Source: Echiichthys vipera
Taxonomy: Eukaryota > Chordata > Actinopteri > Perciformes > Trachinidae
Length of the DNA stretch: 64,000 nucleotides
Reading direction: 5' to 3'
NCBI GenBank assembly: GCA_963691815.1
Contig: OY829654.1
Span: 29,487,188 to 29,551,187 of the forward strand
Shown: positions 57,850 to 64,000 of the stretch, piece by piece
Layout of the letters: each line of letters starts with the position of its first letter
How positions within the stretch are numbered: the stretch's first letter is position 1
Made by a program: the position numbers and the translations under genes
The notes under the pieces: model-generated
Told to the model about the DNA's origin: nothing
Databases searched by the model: none
What the model saw: only the letters and a program-made list of their open reading frames with translations

Positions 57850-60300
57850 GTCAGTGTGCACGGGTCACTTCTTCAACAACAACAACACAGAGCTCCGTAA
57901 TGACCGTGTTAGTGTGTTTGTACCGAGTTTATAACGCATCTCTCAGCACGCTCACACCACCTTAGAGGACTTGAACGCATCTGTGGTGCACGCTGGTGAG
58001 TTTATCCCGTCTCACACACATGCTGCCCTTTTTAAAAACAACTTCACAGTACTTGCGTGTCTTACTGTGTAAAGTATTTGTGTCAGGATTTGGCCTCGGT
58101 TCCGGTGCTGGACGGTGAAAGTAAATGAATGTACGGTGCGTAATGTGCCCTGAAAGTTGCGTTATTACACTTTAAAGCAGTGTTTAAAGCAGCGTGTGGT
58201 TGCACAGGAGTGATTGAACAGTGATTGCAGAACGCCCCCGGTGTCCCCGCAGGGTTCAACTGTGCACCGGTGATAGATGGGGCTTTATCTGCAGGACTCG
58301 TGTTGGATCATTGCGCTGCAGGATTTTCTTTGAGTTTCCTGGTTTTGGAGGCGCTCCGGTGCGCTCTGCCTGTGCTGGTTCACCGGTTTCTAACTTCCAT
58401 GCAGGATTATTGCTGCTCTCTTGTTTGTATTGTTAAGACAGAGGCATACACACACATGTGCACACCACTACGAGTCTCGTTCATGATCGGGGTTGAGTCA
58501 TTAGGATGCAGAAGAGAAGCCACGCTGTGGAAAGAAGAGGGGAGGAGTCATCGAAGTGAACGATACAGTTAATACAGGCGATTATGACGTCACTCAGGTG
58601 GATGCACGACCACCAATAACATGACTTAATACTTCAGTACCCATCGAGTATTTATATGATGCGGGTTGTAACTCTTACATTTATCTGGCAGTTTTATTTA
58701 CTCTGCACATTCAGATTATTAATACAAAATATACTGTCACTTATAAAGGATGTATTATCATCATCATTCTATAAAGGCATTCAAATGAGCTCTATCTTTA
58801 CCAGCTGCAACATTACAGTTACTCATTAATGCATCAATAATTATAATGTCAAAGCATAATATATGTTATTCTGCATAATGACTACTTTTACTTCTGCTAA
58901 ACAAACCTTTTACTTGTAACAGTGTTTTTATACTTTCAATAACACATACTTATGTCAAAACGTGTTTCAGAAAACACAAATGCCAAACCACAACTGACTT
59001 TGCTTTCTTCATTTTTGTTTATTCAACTTTGATAGCACAGGACTGTAAGGACTTAAAGACAATTGTCTCTAATTTGTGACTTTTTTTATTTATTAGTTGA
59101 TTTGACAGGGACCGTGCTCAAAAACAGTCTTACAGGTTACAATATCATGATACACGTGTTGCATATACGGATGTGAGAAAATACTGAGACATAAAACTCT
59201 TCTGTCCTAATACAGATAATTTCATATCTCAATAGGATATATATCACGATGCAGCGTGTTCTCTGGTTATGAAGTGAAGAAACAATCTGAATAAATGTTT
59301 AATATGTAACAAATGAAAAATATTGAGTATTTTCTCATTTTATTAAAAACTTTAGTACAAAAGGAACATAAGGATCTGAGTGCAAAGCGTTGCCCAAATG
59401 ACACAAATATTAATGTAATGCAGTTGGGACGCATTGTGATAGAAACAATATAAAAAAAAAGTTTATATCACATACATTTTTAATTTTTTTTGACGTGTAT
59501 AACTGGGTGATCTGACTTTTTTGATTATAAAAGCAGTGTTAATTTACTTGTCATTGTTAATTAACGACGTCATGTATTATGATATCATGAAACGATTCCA
59601 TTGAAAGATGATAAATGATCATATTGACTTATCAATTTAATTCAATTTTCAATTACATTTTATTTATAGTGCCTAATCATAACAATCAATCAATTTAAGC
59701 TCCGAAACTGCTCAGATCAGTGCATCTATAACACACTTGTTTTTCTCTTGTGTACATTGCCATATTCCTTGTTATAGTGGTAAAATAATTCTATCATAGG
59801 ATCTTATTAATAGTAATGTAATTCTATTTAGTTTTTGTGACTTCAAATGTGAGCTTCTGCACTGTGGTGTGTGGTTGTTGGCCCATGCTGCTGAGTGCGC
59901 GCCTGATATAGAACAGGCAGGAAAGTAGACAATATATAAGTGTAGGGCTCGATCGGAGCCTGAAGGGGCCATAAAGTACATGACAGACAAGGAATGCAGC
60001 CCCCAGCAAGAGACCCTGAGGAGCTGCCACCCATCCCCCCCCCCCCCCCCCCCCCGGACCCTTTGGGAGTGAACAATCCCCTCTTGCAATGCGGTCCCTA
60101 ATCTCTCGCCACCAGACACAACTTTGATGTCAACCCCCCGTCTTCCCCCGTCCTCCTCCCTCCCTGTACTGGATGTCCCCTTCTCCTGGGCCCCTCATTC
60201 TCTGCCCTCCATCCTTCCTCACTTCTTCTAATTTGTTCTCATTTCTTTGTTTCTGAAAGCTGAAACATGTTTCCGCAAAGGGAGTTTAAGTAAAAACAAT
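57850..60300. other. No gene seen; GC-rich start, then AT-rich repeats
   Basis: 57850-58350 stays CpG-rich, as expected of a first intron. A reversed Rex1/L2-type 3' end (ATTGA-type tail) lies at about 59635-59690. A run of about 19 C is at 60037-60055. No exon can be supported. Confidence 0.4.
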
Positions 60301-60304
60301 TTTA

Positions 60305-61200
60305 ATTTAAAGGTCCCATATTCTGCCCATTTTCAGATTCATACTAGTATTTTAGTTTCACCTTAAACATGTTTACATGCTTTAATGTTTAAAAAACACA
60401 TTATTTTTCTCTCAGTCTGTCTGAATAAACCTGTATTCACCTTCTGTCTGAAACGCTCAGTTTAAGCACCTGTCTCTTTAAGGGCGTACTCACACTGTCC
60501 TTCCAGACCGCGACCCGGACTTTAGGGTACTTGTCCCCCCTCCCTCTCCCCCCCCGCCCCAGCCCCGTTTGTACTCACACTGCCAGGGCCGGCCAATGCT
60601 TCTTGCTGTCCTTGCTGTCCATACGCCATCACGCCGTAACACGTCACACGCATTGATCGCGTGTGTGTGGCTTTGTTTACAAATCTTTCCACAGTCCTCG
60701 GAGTTTTTGTGCGTCTTGTCGACTGTTTTTGAATATTTTCATCCGACCAAATCTGCAGTAAACACTCCAACTCCGCATCACACCAACGTGAACCTTTCAC
60801 CGCCATTGTTGTTGTTGTTAAATGTCCGCGCATGGACCGTCCTTCTATTAACTATGTCCGAACAGGCGGACATAACACTACTGCCGTAGGGCTCGTGCTT
60901 GTACACGTACACGTGCGCACGCTAGTGCTCGTACATGTGCAAACGGCTCCGCTAAAGCCCACCTCTTTCAAGCGGGCCGTGGACGGCCAGCTGGCCGCAG
61001 TTATGCGCGGAACGGGTGCACTCACACTGCTTAAAGGTACTAGGCTTTAGCTGAAAAAACGGTTTTGGCCCCGGCCAGAAGGACAGTGTGAGTGCGCCCT
61101 AAGAGCCCTTCCTGAAAAAGCCCAGTCTGCTCTGATTGGTCAGAGATTACGCATCAGCGCTCTCTGTGTCTCTGCACCATCGTTGCAGCTGGGCAATGAC
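60305..61200 (+). repeat. Common fish repeat split by a Harbinger-type insertion
   Basis: 'aaaggtcccatattctgcc' at 60310 and 'gtctgaaacgctcagtttaa' continue after the insertion as 'aaaaagcccagtctgctctg' and 'attggtcagagattacg'. Removing 60482-61102 rejoins the familiar repeat. Confidence 0.65.
60482..61099. mobile_element. Non-autonomous PIF/Harbinger-type transposon
   Basis: 618 bp with inverted ends GGGCGTACTCACACTGTCC and, reversed, GGGCGCACTCACACTGTCC. It is flanked by the 3-bp duplication TAA (60479-60481, 61100-61102). The terminus and TAA target fit Harbinger. No transposase is present. Confidence 0.8.
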
Positions 61201-61316
61201 TGTAACTGCACTGTAGCAGCACTTAGTACTTGGGCTGAAACAATTACAACAAATGATAAAAACACGGTTTCAAAAAATGCCTATCTTGCGCGTTACGCAA
61301 CCTGCTCAGACATATT

Positions 61317-61562
61317 TTGCGGATGCACACAACTACATCCAGATTTGTGTTAGCACGATGGCTGGGGAAGAAACAGCCGGAAAAGGCAGAGAATGCCCAC
61401 AGTTTGGGATCAATTCACACAAAAGAAGCCGACAAGGTCCAATGTGTCCACTGCAAACTAACACTGTCGTACCACAGCAGCACGACCATGACGATTCAGC
61501 ATCTGAGCCGAGAGTATCCCACTGTTAACCTCACTTCACCAAGCGCTGCTGTTTCGGTTTAA
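61317..61562 (+). pseudogene. BED zinc-finger fragment of a hAT-type transposase
   Basis: The 81-codon frame includes KVQCVHCKLTLSYHSSTTMT followed by IQHLSREYPTV. The C-x2-C and downstream His positions with STTM form a BED finger, the DNA-binding domain of hAT transposases and ZBED proteins. No catalytic domain follows, and no splice donor was identified, so it is probably a remnant. Confidence 0.6.
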
Positions 61563-63354
61563 CGAGGGACCCTGTTAAAGTGTAATTCCGGTTCAAAATC
61601 ATCCAAATCATCAACCTCGGGTATATTAATATTTTCAAAAAGGCATACACTCGTGTCAAGGGCTTCCGGGGCTTGGCTGCCCGTTCATACGGCTGCCAGG
61701 CTAAGGGGTGAAGTGTGTGGGCTCACCTTGCTGCCTCGTCGGCCTCCTTCGACACCCGTCACTTGGTCAGCTCGCTCCCAGCGGTCCGACACTCAGTTAC
61801 GTTCAGACTACATTTGACAGTTTATTTTTGACATGTAGCACACAGACAATCACTTAAACAAAACATTGACGCACAAAAAGAGGAAACATGGCAATCATCT
61901 CTCCTAGAGGTACTCAGGTTCACTCCTGAGTAACTCGGTAACTCTCTCTCACACCTGTCCTCAAACGCCCTCTTAATTACCCATGCTGCATGAAACTAGG
62001 TAAGTCCACCCCCACCCTCACAGTCATACAGGACAGCCAATCATAAGATGCGTGTGTGCCGTGACACTTTAAACTATACATCAAATAAGCCATTGAGACA
62101 GTTTTTTCTGTTCATCAACTATTAACGGAGAAAGCAAGGAGAGTGGCTAACAGCTGGACGTGGCTAACACTGATTAGCTCGGGGCAGTACGGTGAAAGCA
62201 TTCAAAGGTCTTTTTTAACCACTGAGTTCGATAGATTCATTAATAGAAAAGTCATTAGCGGCAACCCGACCTGACACATACAGCTGCAAAAACCATCTAA
62301 ATATTGTCATAAAAGTTGTCTTGGTGTGCAGAAACTCTGACGCTTGACAAAAGTATAGAATTATGTCAGTGTTGATGAACATATCGACCAACTCTTCTCA
62401 CTGAACTCTGTCAATAAGAGCCGCACACGTCACCTGCTTGGTCAATTTTGTTGCAGAGAGTTTTTTACCAGAGGAAGCAGATCTAGACCTGAATGCTAAA
62501 GAGAGCAGCTACCTGTTTGGTGTGTGTGTGTGGGTGGGTGGGTGAAAGGTCAAAGACGTGGGCAGGGAGGATTTCGGTGCCAACATCCTGTCTGAGTGAT
62601 GAACTCGCTCACCTCTGCAGCCGGGTGAAGGGAGAGTCCCCCGAACACAGATAAATGAGCATTGATGTGAGTCAGAGGACGCCAAAGTGTGTGTGAACAT
62701 GTTTGACTCTATTAATCTGCTGCTCCACACAACAGAAGTTACATTTCAGGGTTGAGACTTTGTTGTTTGTTCTCACATGTCACACTCTCATGTCGTATAT
62801 ACAGTATAAATACAGTATATATACTGTTCATATACGTATATGTTTTGAGAGTAGGGCTGAACGGTCTCAAATTTAAATCACAGTATAATTTGAAGCATAG
62901 ATGGTAACGGTATTATATCACGGTATATTTGTCTTAAAGTACAAGTCTGAGGCTCCTTTACTTGAGTATTTTCTTTTCATGTTACTTTATACTTCTAGCC
63001 CACTACAACTCAATATTCTACTTTTTACTGCACTTCATTTATTTTATAACATCACACTGATATCCACTCGCTGCATAGTAAACACACAGGCTTCACAGTG
63101 ACTGGCGATTTTCTGTGTCAACATTTCGTTTTTTTTAAAAAGTAGAAAGAGACACTGATGGTGATTCACCCACGGATTTAAACAGAAACGATTGCAAAAA
63201 AAACAACATGCGCGGAGAAGAGCGACACAGAAGCAAACATAGAAGAGCGTAGAGGGAGCGAGTGGAGCGTTGTGGCCGTGCACCTACAGGAAGCATGTGA
63301 GCAAGTCTCCCAGTGCGCCGGTATTTGACACGCTGAGACAGTTGCACTGAGATG
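61563..63354. other. No gene seen; foldback copy inside
   Basis: A partial copy of the foldback element lies at 62075-62223 ('ttctgttcatcaactattaa', 'gggcagtacggtgaaagcat'). The rest shows no supported exon. Confidence 0.45.
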
Positions 63355-63990
63355 CAAGAGAGGACCATAGACTGTATAAAAAATGGACGAAGCCTCTGCA
63401 TCCAGGTCCGTTCTCTCAACTTGATCCAGTCGTTCCTCGCCTACAGGAGTCTCCATCCTGTCAGACTTTGACTCCGCCTCATTTCCTCTGACCAAAAAAG
63501 GGCATGTATGTGACATTGGGGGGAGGGAGATACGTCCATCTGGCTGACGTTTACCTCCGAGGAGAAGTGAGGCCCAGAGGCTAGCTGTCACTCAAGAGTC
63601 CACGCCCCTTTTTATTCATAAACTTTAACCTCCAATAAAATAAAAAACTAAACTGGTCCAAATAAAATCACCCCACTCAGGTTTGTCATGGAGATATGAC
63701 CTAAACATACAGACTAGAATGTTTTTTTGTCCCAGGCCTTAAAAAGGTTTAATGACGCTTTGAAAACGGCCTGTTTAACATAGGGGTCAATGAGAAACTG
63801 CTCTATTGTGCAAACTGCTCCTAGTGGACACTCTGAGAACTGCATTTTTTGCCACTTCCTTATTGGATAGACCAGGAAGTCGCTGTGGTGGGGGTTTGGA
63901 GAGGACAGCAGTCTACATCGGCTACTACAGCCATGAATTACCTTTTCACAAAGGCTTCTACTCATCCATGGATTTACAGACGTCTCTTTC
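63355..63990. repeat. Long copy of a dispersed fish repeat
   Basis: Begins 'agactgtataaaaaatggac' and continues through 'gtttgtcatggagatatgac'. The part at 63808-63905 ('gctcctagtggacactctga', 'ccacttccttattggat') matches, inverted, the shorter copies at 20690 and 37987. Confidence 0.65.
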
Positions 63991-64000
63991 TTCATGTAAG

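Noticed and set aside
58225..58572. 115-codon frame with a hydrophobic segment downstream of the putative first exon
   Set aside because: It begins at a non-ATG codon and shows no splice acceptor, domain or homology I can recognise.

Overview
Teleost fish genomic DNA. The evidence is spliced vertebrate genes with GT-AG introns, very long (CA)n/(GT)n tracts, and fish transposon families: Rex1/L2-type and Maui-type LINEs, the RTE-type LINE Rex3, a DIRS/Ngaro-type element, Tc1, hAT and Harbinger elements, and tRNA-derived SINEs. Only one host gene can be read in full. Most of the first 36 kb is nested transposons.

Layout. 1-2.6 kb: decayed LINE, minus strand. 2.6-5.6 kb: intergenic DNA with CA/GT microsatellites. 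5.65-18.4 kb: a dead DIRS-order retrotransposon (minus strand) split by an 8,446-bp DNA transposon at 6742-15187. That transposon has a 6-bp target duplication (GGAAAG), long terminal inverted repeats packed with 20-bp subterminal repeats, an IS3-like DDE transposase gene (plus strand, 3 exons, one frameshift), and a convergent 11-exon gene whose 668-codon frame is fully open. The latter encodes a zinc-ribbon/HECT E3 ubiquitin ligase with its catalytic cysteine. This is the standout of the window. 19.06-20.65 kb: hAT-type element holding a 55-bp satellite and a solo LTR. 20.8-24.0 kb: Tc1 remnant, then a Rex1/L2-type LINE with a Maui LINE inserted in its 3' region. 28.85-32.1 kb: almost full-length but decayed Rex3. 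32.78-33.31 kb: solo LTR. 34.7-36.2 kb: further LINE pieces.

40.7-42.6 kb: C-type lectin pseudogene (plus strand). 44.38-54.79 kb: complete nine-exon commd7 (minus strand, 199 aa), with SINE, Tc1, foldback and other repeats in its introns, a GT-repeat-filled second intron, and about 113 GT repeats starting directly at the stop codon. Its promoter has NRF1- and ETS-like sites. 55.26-56.6 kb: 42-bp minisatellite. 57.2-57.6 kb: probable promoter and first exon of a divergent plus-strand gene whose coding part lies outside the window. 57.6-64 kb: repeats, including a Harbinger-type element inserted in another fish repeat and a BED zinc-finger fragment.

The only apparent multi-gene unit is the transposon, where transposase and E3 ligase are read inward from near-identical terminal repeats and could be co-expressed. 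All calls come from reading the sequence by eye; family names are from memory of the families and were not checked by database search.
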